Below, in pieces: positions 34,431 through 43,434 of a stretch of DNA of 64,000 bases. Every line of letters begins with the position of its first letter. Position 1 is the stretch's first letter. The notes below the pieces were generated by a model, which was not told where the DNA came from, ran no database searches, and saw only the letters and a list, made by a program, of their open reading frames with translations. Origin of the DNA: an uncultured Bacteroidales bacterium (GTDB lineage Bacteria; Bacteroidota; Bacteroidia; Bacteroidales; F082); NCBI GenBank assembly GCA_905233445.1, contig CAJOEP010000008.1, forward strand, positions 1 through 64,000. Reading direction: 5' to 3'. A program made the translations under genes and the position numbers.

Positions 34431-35639
34431 TTATTTTGTAAGCAGTTGATACACAGCGTTTAGCACATCTTGAGCCACTTCACTCTTCGGTTTAAGCTCA
34501 AAAGCGCTGATTTCATCGTTTTCAGTGATGATATTCACCTTGTTGGTCTTTGTCTTAAACCCCACTCCTGCCTCGTTCATAGTGTTAAGCACTATCATGT
34601 CGAGGTTTTTGGAATGCAGTTTTTTCTTTGCGTTCTCTATTCCGTTTTCCGTTTCGAGTGCAAATCCGACAAGTATCTGATTTTCTTTCTTGTTTTGCCC
34701 GAGAGTCTTGAGGATATCGTCGGTTTTCACAAGTTTCAGAATCATTTCATCCTTGTCTGGATCTTTCTTAATCTTCTGATTAGCAACGACTTCGGGACGG
34801 AAATCGGCCACAGCGGCGCTGAGCACTGCGATGTCGGCATTTTTAAAAGCTGCTGTTGTGGCGTCGAACATTTCTTTTGCCGACGTGACCGGCATCACTT
34901 GGATATTGCTTCTTTCCGGTCTTATCGACGACGGACCGAGCACTAAAGTGACATCGGCTCCCTGGTCGGCGAAAGCGCGTGCAATCTCAATACCCATAAG
35001 GCCTGAGCTATGGTTGCCTATAAATCTCACCGGGTCTATGGCTTCGTAAGTCGGGCCGGCGGTCACCACCACTTTTTTGCCTGCAAAGCGTTGTTTGTTC
35101 TGGAAAAACTCTTTGATTCTATTGAATATTTCCTGCGGTTCCTCCATCCTGCCCTCGCCGCACAGTCCTGATGCGAGCTCGCCTGAAGCTGGTGCAATGA
35201 AACGGCATCCGCGACTGATGAGAGTGCGGATGTTCTCTTGTGTGGCAGGATGTTTGTACATGTCGAGGTCCATCGCTGGAGCAAACATTATCGGGCATTT
35301 CGCTGACAGACAGACGGTTAGCAGATAGTTGTCGGCTATTCCGGCTGCCATTTTCGCCAATGTGTTGGCCGATGCGGGAGCTATCACGAAGAGGTCTGCC
35401 CAGAGACCGAGTTCCACGTGGCTGTTCCATTTACCCGTCTCTGTGTCGAAGCCCTTCGATAAAACGGGTAAACCACTCAGCGTCGCTAACGTGAGTGGTG
35501 TTACGAAATCTTTTGCCGCATCGGTCATAACGACCTGAACCTCAGCACCTTGCTTCTTCAGAAGCCTAACCAAAAGCGGTATTTTGTATGCGGCAATGCT
35601 TCCCGTAATTCCAATAAGGATTTTCTTTCCGGTGAGCAT
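34431..35639 (-). CDS. coaBC: Phosphopantothenoylcysteine decarboxylase / phosphopantothenate-cysteine ligase
   Basis: A 402-residue bifunctional coenzyme A biosynthesis enzyme. The N-terminal flavoprotein CoaC part (1-190) starts KKILIGITGSIAAYKIPLLVR. It has the active-site His in WNSHVELGLWAD, PASANTLAKMAAGIADN, the substrate motif APAMDLDMYKHP (with Asp where E. coli has Asn), and Cys in SGLCGEGRM. The CoaB ligase part starts near residue 190 (KKVVVTAGPTYEAIDPVRFIGNHSSGLMGIEIA). Length and order match the family. The gene follows rpoZ by 11 bp. Confidence 0.97.
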   Translation of the reverse strand: MLTGKKILIGITGSIAAYKIPLLVRLLKKQGAEVQVVMTDAAKDFVTPLTLATLSGLPVLSKGFDTETGKWNSHVELGLWADLFVIAPASANTLAKMAAGIADNYLLTVCLSAKCPIMFAPAMDLDMYKHPATQENIRTLISRGCRFIAPASGELASGLCGEGRMEEPQEIFNRIKEFFQNKQRFAGKKVVVTAGPTYEAIDPVRFIGNHSSGLMGIEIARAFADQGADVTLVLGPSSIRPERSNIQVMPVTSAKEMFDATTAAFKNADIAVLSAAVADFRPEVVANQKIKKDPDKDEMILKLVKTDDILKTLGQNKKENQILVGFALETENGIENAKKKLHSKNLDMIVLNTMNEAGVGFKTKTNKVNIITENDEISAFELKPKSEVAQDVLNAVYQLLTK

Positions 35640-35650
35640 TATACCTCCTT

Positions 35651-35989
35651 TTAAAAGTCGCCTTCGTTTTTCTTGTTAGGATTACGATAGTAAAGTTTGT
35701 CGTTCAAGAACTCGTCAATGGCGATAAGAGTCGGCTTTGGCAGTCTCTCATAGAACTTTGCCACTTCGATTTGTTCTTTGTTCTCGAACACTTCTTCGAG
35801 TGAGTCGTTTTGTGAAGCGAATTCCTCAATCTTCTTGTTCAGTTCCTGTTTCTCTTCCGTCGCAATCTGGTTGGCACGTTGCGCAAGGATTGCCACTGTT
35901 TCGTAGATATTGCCTGTTCCAACGTAGAATTGGTCTTTCTGACGTGTGATTGCGGTTGTTTCCGTCTTAACTTTTCTGAAATCTATCAT
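35651..35989 (-). CDS. rpoZ: RNA polymerase omega subunit, Bacteroidota type
   Basis: A 112-residue protein that stabilises the beta-prime subunit of RNA polymerase. It matches the short Bacteroidota form: NIYETVAILAQRANQIATEEKQELNKKIEEFA is the conserved helix pair, followed by a variable acidic tail. It starts 1 bp after the bamD stop and precedes coaBC, a pairing seen in many bacteria. Confidence 0.92.
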   Translation of the reverse strand: MIDFRKVKTETTAITRQKDQFYVGTGNIYETVAILAQRANQIATEEKQELNKKIEEFASQNDSLEEVFENKEQIEVAKFYERLPKPTLIAIDEFLNDKLYYRNPNKKNEGDF

Positions 35990-35990
35990 T

Positions 35991-36800
35991 TTATTTGTTC
36001 GATTTATATTTTTCTAATTTTTCTCTGACTTTCTTTACCGTAGGCTCCAGTTTGGCGATATATTCGCTATCCGGGAAGACATAGCACAGGGTGTTATACT
36101 TTTCTAAAGCCTGTTCATAACGCTCGCGTTGCTTTGATGGCACGCTTTTCTCAGCATAGCGGAAATAATTGATAACCATATTGTTAAGTATTTCCTCGCG
36201 ATGTGTTGTCTGCGGATGGTCTTTCAAAAACGCCTCATAGCTTGTAATTGCCGCCTGATATTCCTCCATCTTGAAATAAAGTTGGCATATGTCATATTCT
36301 TTCTCCTCTATTTTCATACGAAGGGTGTCGATACGAGCGTTCACGTCGTCAACTCTTGTACTATTCGGATAAATGTCAACGAAGTTCTGGAATTCCTTTA
36401 TGGCAGTATATGAATCAGACTGGTCGAGTGATATTTTAGGTGAGACGATATAATAGCACATTGCGCTTTTGTACAAAGCTTCCTCGGCTTTTTTCGAAAT
36501 AGGATATCTAGTCACAAAACGCTTGTAATAGCTGCTTGCTATGTAATAGTCTTTCTTGTTAAAATAGCATTCGGCTGTGAGGTAAGCTATATTTTCGCCC
36601 TCTGGTTTGGTACGGTAATACGCCTGCATCACATCGAAAAGCTGAAGGGCGCGGTCGTAGTTCTTTTTCTCGTAATAGTCCAACGCAGCCTGATATTTAG
36701 CCTCATTGTCAGTTCCCTTTAGCAATTTCGAATATTTGCTGCACGATGCGAGCACCAGCAGACACAATAACACCGATAAGAAAAACCTATATTTAAGCAT
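35991..36800 (-). CDS. bamD: Outer membrane assembly lipoprotein BamD
   Basis: A 269-residue lipoprotein of the beta-barrel assembly machine. The lipobox is LVLASC (MLKYRFFLSVLLCLLVLASCSK). The mature protein is built of TPR helices: YQAALDYYEKKNYDRALQLFD, AYLTAECYFNKKDYYIASSYYKRFVTRYP, KAEEALYKSAMCYY. These form the scaffold that binds BamA. It opens the bamD-rpoZ-coaBC-porD-recN operon. Confidence 0.93.
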   Translation of the reverse strand: MLKYRFFLSVLLCLLVLASCSKYSKLLKGTDNEAKYQAALDYYEKKNYDRALQLFDVMQAYYRTKPEGENIAYLTAECYFNKKDYYIASSYYKRFVTRYPISKKAEEALYKSAMCYYIVSPKISLDQSDSYTAIKEFQNFVDIYPNSTRVDDVNARIDTLRMKIEEKEYDICQLYFKMEEYQAAITSYEAFLKDHPQTTHREEILNNMVINYFRYAEKSVPSKQRERYEQALEKYNTLCYVFPDSEYIAKLEPTVKKVREKLEKYKSNK

Positions 36801-36804
36801 GCTG

Positions 36805-36812
36805 CAAAATTA
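36805..36812 (-). promoter_or_regulatory. -7 element (TAATTTTG) next to the bamD start
   Basis: TAATTTTG on the minus strand ends only 4 bp before the bamD ATG, suggesting a leaderless or near-leaderless transcript if used. Confidence 0.55.
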
Positions 36813-36855
36813 CGTTTTTTTTAGCTATCTTATAACGTCTTTTCAAAGAAAATTA

Positions 36856-36876
36856 TTGTGGAAGATTATTCCACAA
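36856..36876 (-). terminator. Hairpin around the stop codon of the M14 gene
   Basis: The 8-bp stem TTGTGGAA/TTCCACAA has a 5-nt loop that contains the M14 stop codon. It is followed on the minus strand by TAATTTTCTTT. The long perfect stem and T-rich tail fit a terminator. Confidence 0.65.
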
Positions 36877-39391
36877 CAATTCTCTTGATAATATTTGTTC
36901 CGTCGCAATCGATATTGAGGAAATACACTCCCGATTCAATATCTTTCACATTGATTTCCAATGAGTTGACAACTGTCATCACAACTTGTCCCTGAAGGTT
37001 CAAAACATTGACTTCAAGATTGGCGAAGTCGCTCAAGCCATTGATGTTGATGACTGATGATGCTGGATTCGGGAAAATTGTCACATTTTCTGCCACAATT
37101 TCGTTGACATTTGTGTTGTCTATAACCTTGAAAGTCACTGATGCTGTGGCCGTTTCTGTTCCGTCGCTCACTGTCACGGTGTAAGTGAAGTCACCGGCTT
37201 CTGTTGCGGTGAACACCGGAGCCTGAGCGTGTGAATCGTCAAGGTTTTCGGCCGGATTCCATGAATACGTGTATTCGTTTGAACCGCCAGTCGGGAGGGC
37301 ATATAATTTATTGGTTTCACCGATAAAAATCTCATCATGTTCAACGTCTGCTGTTACTTCCAATGGCAAGCCGATGCAACTGACATAAGCTGACCATCCT
37401 GAGCTAACAGTGCTGTAATCGGAAGTGAATTTGAATGTCAGTGCTCCCTGATTGTTGGTAGCTGTCACTGTACCGGGGCTGTTGTTTCCGGTAAAATCAC
37501 CGATTTGTGCAGCCGATGTTGAGGCTCCGTCATAGATATAGAGGTGATCCCAGCCGCTTTCGACAGAGAACGACATGAATTCGACCTGGATCTTTGCGCC
37601 CTGTGTGCTTGGAAGGAATGTCATTGTAAGATTCAAATTATCGTTGTAGTTGGCATTCGGGCCACCGTTATCGTAAAACATTGCGTCACAGGTTGTTACG
37701 GTGCCGTTTTGCATATTGTATGACTCCGCTGCAGTGATGTAGTTAGGCACATATTTTGTGTCGCTCTCGCCATCGGCGTTGGTCACTGTGAGGCGAACTC
37801 CGAAAGTTCCTGCCTGGTTATATGTCACTGTAGGATTCTGTGCTGTTGATGTCGCGGGGGTACCGCCTTCAAACTCCCACTCCCAGCTAACGAGCTGTGC
37901 TCCCCATGAGTTGTCGGTGAAATGCACCTCGCCTCCAACTGCCACTGCTGTAGCGTCGACGATGAAGTCAGCAACGATGCCTTCCAATGGTGTCAGCTGA
38001 GCATTGACTTCAACTGGTTGATTGTCAACAACAGTCACCGATGTTTCGAATGGCTCGTAACCATTTGCTGATATTCTCAGATTGTAGGTGCCGCCTTTTA
38101 CAACACGGTAATAGTCTCCTGCTGGCATGTGGCTTGTAACTTCAGAGCCGTGATGGTCATGTCCGACGAGAGTAATGGTAGCGACAATAGGCTGGCCTGT
38201 TTCGGCATCAGTAACTGTGCCGTGAATGCCGTTGAAGCTCTGTTCCATGTATGCCAACATACTGTTGTAGTTGATGTTCCAGAAGTTAGGCATCTGCGAG
38301 GCACTCGGCGTTTTAACACTTGAACACTCGATAGTAACTTCGCGGCATTGTCCGTAGTAGTTCATATAGTCCTGACGGCTGCCTGTGATGGTGTACCATG
38401 CATATCCGTTGGTGATACCGCTGGAAGATGTGTCAGTCATATAGTTCGAGCTGACTTGTCTGCAGAGAGCCACATATTCACTACTCACCAGTTGCCACCA
38501 TGCGTCGTCGGCACAAAGAGGCTGGTATGTGTCCCAAGGATAGTTCATAACTTCAGCGCCACCATGATAGTTGGCCGACATTGTGAAAAGATATTCCTGA
38601 GCGAGATCCATCATCCATTGGGCTTCATTCTCATAATGGCTGGCTCCGTCAGGGTGCGGACCGTCGTCAAAGTCAGGGAAATGACGGTTAAGGTCAACGC
38701 CGTTGCCATTGTAACGGGTAGCGCCATTGACAGTGTTGTTGCCACCGTGATATGTTCCGTCAGGGTTGGTGCAAGGACTGATGAAGATATCCAAGTTGTT
38801 GACCAAGTTCAAGATACGAGCGTCGTTGCTTGTGCAGAGCTCGTTGATGAGACGGAGCATAAGCATCATGCCGGTCACCTCGTCGCCGTGCATTGTGGAG
38901 GTGTAGAGGAACTTAGGTTTGCCGTCAGTCTGTCCGTTGTTGATGCGGCACACCATTATCTTACGGCCACTATTCAGAGTACCCAATTCCATGTAAGTGC
39001 ATCTGTCAGGATGATCAGTGGCATACTGCTGCATCATTGCCTCGTAAGCAGGATATGTCGGGTACTGGTCCCAGTCATATTCTGCGCGGTTGCTGCCGTC
39101 CCACATCTCAGCCTCAAACATCATTGAAGGAGGCGTCTGAAGTGTGATTTCGTATCCAAGTTTCTGAAATTCAGCGAATTCCTTGTTGTTTGCGTAAGCT
39201 GTAACGACATTGCTGTTAACTTTGTCAACGGAGATTGTCTTTGCAATCTGTTGAAGATTGTCGTTGCCGTTGAGTTCAAAGGTGAAATAATACTCATTGC
39301 GGTCTTGCATGAGTCGGTTGAGTTTGTTTTCTTGTGCTGTTAGTCCAAATGTGACAAATAGAAAAAGTAATAAAAATAACTTTGTTTTCAT
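36866..39391 (-). CDS. Secreted M14 zinc carboxypeptidase with PKD, CUB-like and T9SS domains
   Basis: An 841-residue exported peptidase with signal peptide MKTKLFLLLFLFVTFGLTAQ. The M14 domain (about 115-375) has TSTMHGDEVTGMMLMLR (HxxE zinc ligands), a later His in SANYHGGAEVMNYPWDT, and a catalytic-Glu candidate in CREVTIECSSVK. A carboxypeptidase-regulatory-like domain (GIHGTVTDAETGQPIVATITL) follows. Next come a PKD domain (DNSWGAQLVSWEWEFEGGTP), a CUB-like segment (WDHLYIYDGAST), a second PKD-like domain and a type A T9SS tag (IFPNPASSVININGL, ESGVYFLNIDCDG). It probably trims C-terminal residues of peptides at the cell surface. It starts 3 bp after dapA. Confidence 0.93.
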   Translation of the reverse strand: MKTKLFLLLFLFVTFGLTAQENKLNRLMQDRNEYYFTFELNGNDNLQQIAKTISVDKVNSNVVTAYANNKEFAEFQKLGYEITLQTPPSMMFEAEMWDGSNRAEYDWDQYPTYPAYEAMMQQYATDHPDRCTYMELGTLNSGRKIMVCRINNGQTDGKPKFLYTSTMHGDEVTGMMLMLRLINELCTSNDARILNLVNNLDIFISPCTNPDGTYHGGNNTVNGATRYNGNGVDLNRHFPDFDDGPHPDGASHYENEAQWMMDLAQEYLFTMSANYHGGAEVMNYPWDTYQPLCADDAWWQLVSSEYVALCRQVSSNYMTDTSSSGITNGYAWYTITGSRQDYMNYYGQCREVTIECSSVKTPSASQMPNFWNINYNSMLAYMEQSFNGIHGTVTDAETGQPIVATITLVGHDHHGSEVTSHMPAGDYYRVVKGGTYNLRISANGYEPFETSVTVVDNQPVEVNAQLTPLEGIVADFIVDATAVAVGGEVHFTDNSWGAQLVSWEWEFEGGTPATSTAQNPTVTYNQAGTFGVRLTVTNADGESDTKYVPNYITAAESYNMQNGTVTTCDAMFYDNGGPNANYNDNLNLTMTFLPSTQGAKIQVEFMSFSVESGWDHLYIYDGASTSAAQIGDFTGNNSPGTVTATNNQGALTFKFTSDYSTVSSGWSAYVSCIGLPLEVTADVEHDEIFIGETNKLYALPTGGSNEYTYSWNPAENLDDSHAQAPVFTATEAGDFTYTVTVSDGTETATASVTFKVIDNTNVNEIVAENVTIFPNPASSVININGLSDFANLEVNVLNLQGQVVMTVVNSLEINVKDIESGVYFLNIDCDGTNIIKRIVVE

Positions 39392-39394
39392 TTT

Positions 39395-40273
39395 TTATAA
39401 AGATTTATATTCATTTTCAATATCTTGGCGAACGTTATCGCTAACCGGCACCAATGGGAGACGAAGCACGTTTTTGCACAAGCCTTCGTGAGCCATGAGG
39501 GCTTTAATACCTGCAGGATTGCCGTCGGCGAAGATTAAGCCGTTCATTTTCAGCATCTTATAATGCAATGGAAGTGCTTTTTCGTTTTTACCTTCGAGCA
39601 TCAGATGAACCATCTCGCAGAACGGTTTCGGATAGCCGTTGGCAGCCACTGAGATCACGCCTTCTGCTCCTAGGGCCATCATAGGCTGGGTGATGCCGTC
39701 GTCGCCCGAAAGCACTCTGAAGTCTTCAGGTTTGTCGCGCAGAATCTCCATGATTTGCTGGAGGTTGCCCGATGCTTCCTTCACCGCGATGATGTTAGGA
39801 TGCTCTGCTAGTTCCACCGTTGTGGCGGCTTGAAGGTTCACTCCCACCCTACCTGGGACATTGTACAAAATCACCGGCACCGGCGACACGTCAGCGACAT
39901 GCAGAAAATGAGCTTTCATGCCACGCTGGTTAGGCTTGTTGTAATAAGGAACCACGCTCAAGATGCCGTCAATCTTTGTAAAGTCTTGATTCCTAATACT
40001 ATCGATTAGAGCAGAAGTGTTATTTCCGCCCATCCCCAACAAAATCGGGCAGCGACCGTTAGCCGTCTCGATGATGGTTTTCACAACCTTTGCCTTCTCT
40101 TCGGCGTTCATCGTAGGAGCCTCAGAAGTCGTTCCGAGAGCCACGAGGAAGTCGGCTCCGTTCTGCAAAGTGTAGTCGACAATATTTCTTAACGATTGAT
40201 AATCAATGGAATAATCATCGTTAAACGGAGTTATCAGTGCAACTCCAGTACCTATAAACGGATTCATTTTCAT
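39395..40273 (-). CDS. dapA: 4-hydroxy-tetrahydrodipicolinate synthase
   Basis: A 292-residue TIM-barrel aldolase that condenses pyruvate with aspartate semialdehyde in lysine and diaminopimelate synthesis. Visible motifs are GTGVALITPF, VALGTTSEAPTM, the Tyr in PVILYNVPGRVGVNL, and the Schiff-base Lys in NIIAVKEASGNLQ. The length fits the family. The start overlaps the stop of the upstream hypothetical gene (ATGA), and the M14 peptidase follows after 3 bp, so all three form one operon. Confidence 0.96.
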   Translation of the reverse strand: MKMNPFIGTGVALITPFNDDYSIDYQSLRNIVDYTLQNGADFLVALGTTSEAPTMNAEEKAKVVKTIIETANGRCPILLGMGGNNTSALIDSIRNQDFTKIDGILSVVPYYNKPNQRGMKAHFLHVADVSPVPVILYNVPGRVGVNLQAATTVELAEHPNIIAVKEASGNLQQIMEILRDKPEDFRVLSGDDGITQPMMALGAEGVISVAANGYPKPFCEMVHLMLEGKNEKALPLHYKMLKMNGLIFADGNPAGIKALMAHEGLCKNVLRLPLVPVSDNVRQDIENEYKSL

Positions 40274-40803
40274 CTCTTTCCCAATAACATCGACAGATAA
40301 TTCTTCAGAATTTCTATCTGGTTCAACATATCATCGTCTTTTTTCGAATCTATTACCATGTCATACAACGCCGTACATGTATTACCGAAAGTCACTCTGA
40401 AAGTGTTGTTAATCAACGTCATTATATAAGTATTCGTCATCAACTCATCAGGTGTCCTTGCAAAATCGATAACCATATCAAACGACAGGCTTATCAGCGA
40501 CTCTTTTTTTTCTTGTTTTATCAATCCCCAGAAGTTAAAATCCTCTTTTCTGATAAAAAAGTACCGATCGGTTTGCATCACATCTTTCGGAAGTTCGTCA
40601 ACATATACAATAAACGCATATCGTTTCATCTCGAACAGCCTTTTCAGTGTGTTTTCTATGTCTTTATAACGTTTAAACTGATCTATGTCAAGCAAAATAG
40701 CCAACGAAGGATATTTTCCAATATCCGGCAATATGCAGGATTTCTTACGTTTCAGGAATCCTTTTATAGCCCGTTGCCTAAAGAACTTAACAATAGCCTT
40801 CAT
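40270..40803 (-). CDS. Hypothetical protein upstream of dapA (DUF6913-like)
   Basis: A 177-residue cytoplasmic protein without signal or membrane segments. It begins with a basic helix (MKAIVKFFRQRAIKGFLKRKK) and has a Rossmann-like alternation (YPSLAILLDIDQFKRYKD, RYAFIVYVDELP). The segment ESLISLSFDMVIDFARTPDEL is the most recognisable part. This looks like the small family often found beside dapA in Bacteroidales, which I recall as DUF6913. Function unknown. It is the first gene of the operon and has a promoter element at 40832-40839. Confidence 0.8.
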   Translation of the reverse strand: MKAIVKFFRQRAIKGFLKRKKSCILPDIGKYPSLAILLDIDQFKRYKDIENTLKRLFEMKRYAFIVYVDELPKDVMQTDRYFFIRKEDFNFWGLIKQEKKESLISLSFDMVIDFARTPDELMTNTYIMTLINNTFRVTFGNTCTALYDMVIDSKKDDDMLNQIEILKNYLSMLLGKR

Positions 40804-40831
40804 CGTTCTGATGCCATACTAATAAAACTTG

Positions 40832-40839
40832 CAAAGATA
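40832..40839 (-). promoter_or_regulatory. -7 element (TATCTTTG) of the DUF6913-dapA-M14 operon
   Basis: TATCTTTG on the minus strand, 29 bp upstream of the first gene. Confidence 0.65.
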
Positions 40840-40881
40840 CGAATTTTCTCAATAATCACCTATCTTATTTGTAAAAAAATT

Positions 40882-40916
40882 AAAAACTAAAGCCTAATGT
40901 CTAATGACTAAGGTCT
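40882..40916. repeat. Heptamer array between divergent genes
   Basis: Five 7-mers in a row: AAAAACT, AAAGCCT, AATGTCT, AATGACT, AAGGTCT. There is no complementary second arm, and the array lies between two divergent promoters rather than at gene ends. Confidence 0.75.
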
Positions 40917-40922
40917 TTTTCT

Positions 40923-40930
40923 TATCTTTG
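40923..40930 (+). promoter_or_regulatory. -7 element (TATCTTTG) of the MBL hydrolase gene
   Basis: TATCTTTG 17 bp before the ATG at 40948. Confidence 0.65.
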
Positions 40931-40947
40931 CATCGATTTTTAAGACA

Positions 40948-41730
40948 ATGATGAATATTACCATATTAGGCTGCGGCACCTCGCAAGGTGTTCCTGTAAT
41001 CGGTTGTGACTGTGAGGTTTGCAAGTCGGCTGACCCTCGCGATAAGCGTCTGCGTACGTCGATTCTCATACAAACGGAGCAGACGACAATCTGCGTCGAT
41101 GCAGGTCCCGATTTCCGTCAGCAGATGTTGCGTGAAAATGTGCAGCATCTCGATGCGATTCTAATCACGCATCAGCACAAGGACCACATCGGCGGTTTGG
41201 ACGACGTGCGTTCGTTCAATTTTCTGCAGCACATCTCCATGCCAATTTACGCGTCGCCTGAAGCACAAGAGGAAATCAAGCGCGAATACTCTTACGCTTT
41301 CGTCGATAAAAGCGAGCTTTATCCAGGTGCACCGACTTATAATCTTATCGATATAGAAGACGACAAACCAATCATTATCAATGAGTTGACCATCAAACCC
41401 ATTCCGTTGCTGCATCTCAAAATGTTATGTTACGCATTCCGTATCGGCAACTTCGCCTACGTCACCGATTTCAACTACATCTCTGAAAACAGTCTCAAGA
41501 AGCTTGAAGGCGTGGAATATCTCATCATCGAGGCATTGCGACAGGAAAAGCACTATTCGCACATCAGCTTGCCTGAAGCAATCGACATCGCCAACCGATT
41601 GAACGTCAAGAAAGTATGGTTCACCCACATCAGCCATTCCATGGGAAAAGCCGAGGATGTTAATAAGGCTTTGCCTTCGAATATGATGTTAGCCTACGAC
41701 GGCTTGAGAATCACGATAGAAAACGACTAA
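40948..41730 (+). CDS. MBL-fold metal-dependent hydrolase (PhnP-like)
   Basis: A 260-residue cytoplasmic metallo-beta-lactamase-fold enzyme. The metal motif HxHxDH is ILITHQHKDHIGGLDD. Further ligands are in FAYVTDFNYI and the closing VWFTHISHSMG. The N-terminal ILGCGTSQGVPVIGCDCEVCKSADPRDKRLRTS is typical of the PhnP/cyclic phosphodiesterase-like group. No phosphonate genes are nearby, so a general nucleotide or phosphodiester substrate is more likely. The 3' end overlaps the convergent Zn-ribbon gene by 42 bp. Confidence 0.9.
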   Translation: MMNITILGCGTSQGVPVIGCDCEVCKSADPRDKRLRTSILIQTEQTTICVDAGPDFRQQMLRENVQHLDAILITHQHKDHIGGLDDVRSFNFLQHISMPIYASPEAQEEIKREYSYAFVDKSELYPGAPTYNLIDIEDDKPIIINELTIKPIPLLHLKMLCYAFRIGNFAYVTDFNYISENSLKKLEGVEYLIIEALRQEKHYSHISLPEAIDIANRLNVKKVWFTHISHSMGKAEDVNKALPSNMMLAYDGLRITIEND

Positions 41731-42075
41731 GCTAACTCTTTCGCCATCAGGCTCAATGCTGTAGGCTTGGTCGTAAACGAGATAGTAGTCGCGGTTTTTT
41801 CTTGTCGTATGAATGCTTGTAAAACAATTGAAATCGAAACCGAGTTCTTCAAGACAGGCCTTTGGTACGGATGTTCTCCCCGAGGGATTCAAACTTCTCA
41901 GTATTCCTCTGTTTTTCAGCAAAACGCTGTTTATTTTCCTAATAAATGTTTTCTGTTCGTTATTAACTTTATAATAAAAATTGTTTCGGCATCTGTCGTC
42001 GCAAAAAATCTTATCGGTTCTTCCCTCAATAATCTTATTGCAATAAGGACATTTTTTAGTTTTTGGCAAACACAT
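41689..42075 (-). CDS. Small zinc-ribbon protein
   Basis: A 128-residue protein of unknown function with an N-terminal zinc ribbon: CPYCNKIIEGRTDKIFCDDRC (CxxC and CxxxR/C spacing) at about 9-29. A basic helical region (RKINSVLLKNRGILRSLNP) and a short strand-rich tail follow. The ribbon resembles the DUF2116-type. It overlaps the DUF4159 gene by 20 bp at its start and the convergent MBL gene by 42 bp at its end. Confidence 0.75.
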   Translation of the reverse strand: MCLPKTKKCPYCNKIIEGRTDKIFCDDRCRNNFYYKVNNEQKTFIRKINSVLLKNRGILRSLNPSGRTSVPKACLEELGFDFNCFTSIHTTRKNRDYYLVYDQAYSIEPDGERVSLVVFYRDSQAVVG

Positions 42076-42712
42076 ATTGTATAATATTTGCTCCCATTTT
42101 CAGGGCTTTCAGTCTGATTTCGTCGGAATCTTTATGCACGCGCTGGTCCTCCCAGCCGTCGCCGAGGTCGCATTCGTATGTGAAGAGGCAAATCAGACGG
42201 CCGTCGTAAATCAAGCCGAACGCCTGCGGAGTCTTCATGTCGTGTTCGTGCACTTTAGGCAAACCGTTAGGAAATGCGTATGGCTCCTTAAATATTTCAT
42301 GTGAATAAGGCAGCTCCACCCATTCGAGTTCAGGAAACACCTTTTGCATCTGCGGCATGATAAAGTCTTTCAACCCATAGTTGTCGTCGATATGCAGAAA
42401 TCCGCCTGCCAGCAAATAGTTTCGCAGATTTTCGCACTCCGCTTTGTCGAAACTCACATATCCATGACCTGTCATGTGCACAAACGGATAATTGAAGATA
42501 TCGGGACTCCCCACCTCCACTGTCGCAATGTCGGGGTTGATGTCGGTGTGCAGTTCCTGGTTGCAGAACTTCACCAGATTCGGCAATGATGTAGGGTTCG
42601 CATACCAGTCGCCACCGCCTCTGTATTTCAGGAGCGCTATCTGCGTCTGCTGGGCTGAGGCTACGAACGAAAACGATAACAAAAACAATATGACGAGAAG
42701 CAACTTCTTCAT
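42056..42712 (-). CDS. DUF4159-domain exported protein
   Basis: About 218 residues; start at 42712 (MKKLLLVILFLLSFSFVASAQ) giving a signal peptide, with an alternative ATG two codons upstream that overlaps the rsmE stop. The mature part (IALLKYRGGGDWYANPTSLPNLVKFCNQELHTDINP) and FNYPFVHMTGHGYVSFDKAECENLRNYLLAGGFLHIDDNYGL are the DUF4159 signature, related to glutamine-amidotransferase-like folds but without the catalytic triad. Bacteroidota often carry it beside T9SS or MoxR clusters. Function unknown. It is translationally coupled to rsmE. Confidence 0.88.
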   Translation of the reverse strand: MKKLLLVILFLLSFSFVASAQQTQIALLKYRGGGDWYANPTSLPNLVKFCNQELHTDINPDIATVEVGSPDIFNYPFVHMTGHGYVSFDKAECENLRNYLLAGGFLHIDDNYGLKDFIMPQMQKVFPELEWVELPYSHEIFKEPYAFPNGLPKVHEHDMKTPQAFGLIYDGRLICLFTYECDLGDGWEDQRVHKDSDEIRLKALKMGANIIQYVFAKN

Positions 42713-42714
42713 AA

Positions 42715-43422
42715 TCATTTCATTTGGTTTATCAGGTTCACTGTATGGCAAGCCACAACAGCGGCTGTCTCCGTTCTGAGGCGCGCGTCTCCAAGGCTCA
42801 CAGGAATGAATCCGTTGTCTTTTGCCAGTTGCACTTCCTCTGGGCTGAAGTCACCTTCAGGACCGATAAGCACGAGTGCGTTTTGACCTTTTTCGTATTT
42901 ATCGCAAAGCAACTCGGTAACGTCGTCATCAATCCAGGCTATAAATTTCTGTCCTTCGAATGGCTGCTTCACGAGTTTGTTGAAATCGACAACGTCCTCA
43001 ATTTCAGGCAGTTTCGATTTTATTGACTGCTTCATCGCGGCTATCATCACTTTGCGGAAACGCTCCACGTTTGCCACACGGCGTTCTGAGTGATACGAGG
43101 CGAACAGCTGCACCTTGTCGATACCTATTTCGGTAGCTTTTTCAAGGAACCATTCAGTGCGCTCGTTGAGTTTGGTTGGCGCTATAGCTATTTCGAGTTT
43201 GAACGTTTTGTTATCGTAGCCCGGGCGTTTGTTTGTAAGGCAGACTGTTGCGCGTTTCGGGTGTGCTTCCACAAGCTCACCGTCGTACAACGAGCCTTTG
43301 CCGTCGGTGACGCAGAAACGGTCTCCTGCCTGCATCCTCAGAACTTTGACACAGTGTTTCGATTCCTCCTCAGGGAAGGAGACCATTCCTTCTGTTGCGT
43401 CCGGTAAGTAAAAAACGTTCAT
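42715..43422 (-). CDS. rsmE: 16S rRNA (uracil-1498-N3)-methyltransferase
   Basis: A 235-residue SPOUT enzyme that methylates U1498 of 16S rRNA. The N-terminal PUA-like part includes HCVKVLRMQAGDRFCVTDGKG. The knotted C-terminal part has the SAM motifs LVLIGPEGDFSPEEVQLAKDNG and VSLGDARLRTETAAVVACHTVNL. Length matches the family. It lies 13 bp after argS and overlaps the DUF4159 gene start. Confidence 0.95.
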   Translation of the reverse strand: MNVFYLPDATEGMVSFPEEESKHCVKVLRMQAGDRFCVTDGKGSLYDGELVEAHPKRATVCLTNKRPGYDNKTFKLEIAIAPTKLNERTEWFLEKATEIGIDKVQLFASYHSERRVANVERFRKVMIAAMKQSIKSKLPEIEDVVDFNKLVKQPFEGQKFIAWIDDDVTELLCDKYEKGQNALVLIGPEGDFSPEEVQLAKDNGFIPVSLGDARLRTETAAVVACHTVNLINQMK

Positions 43423-43434
43423 CTTTACTATTCT

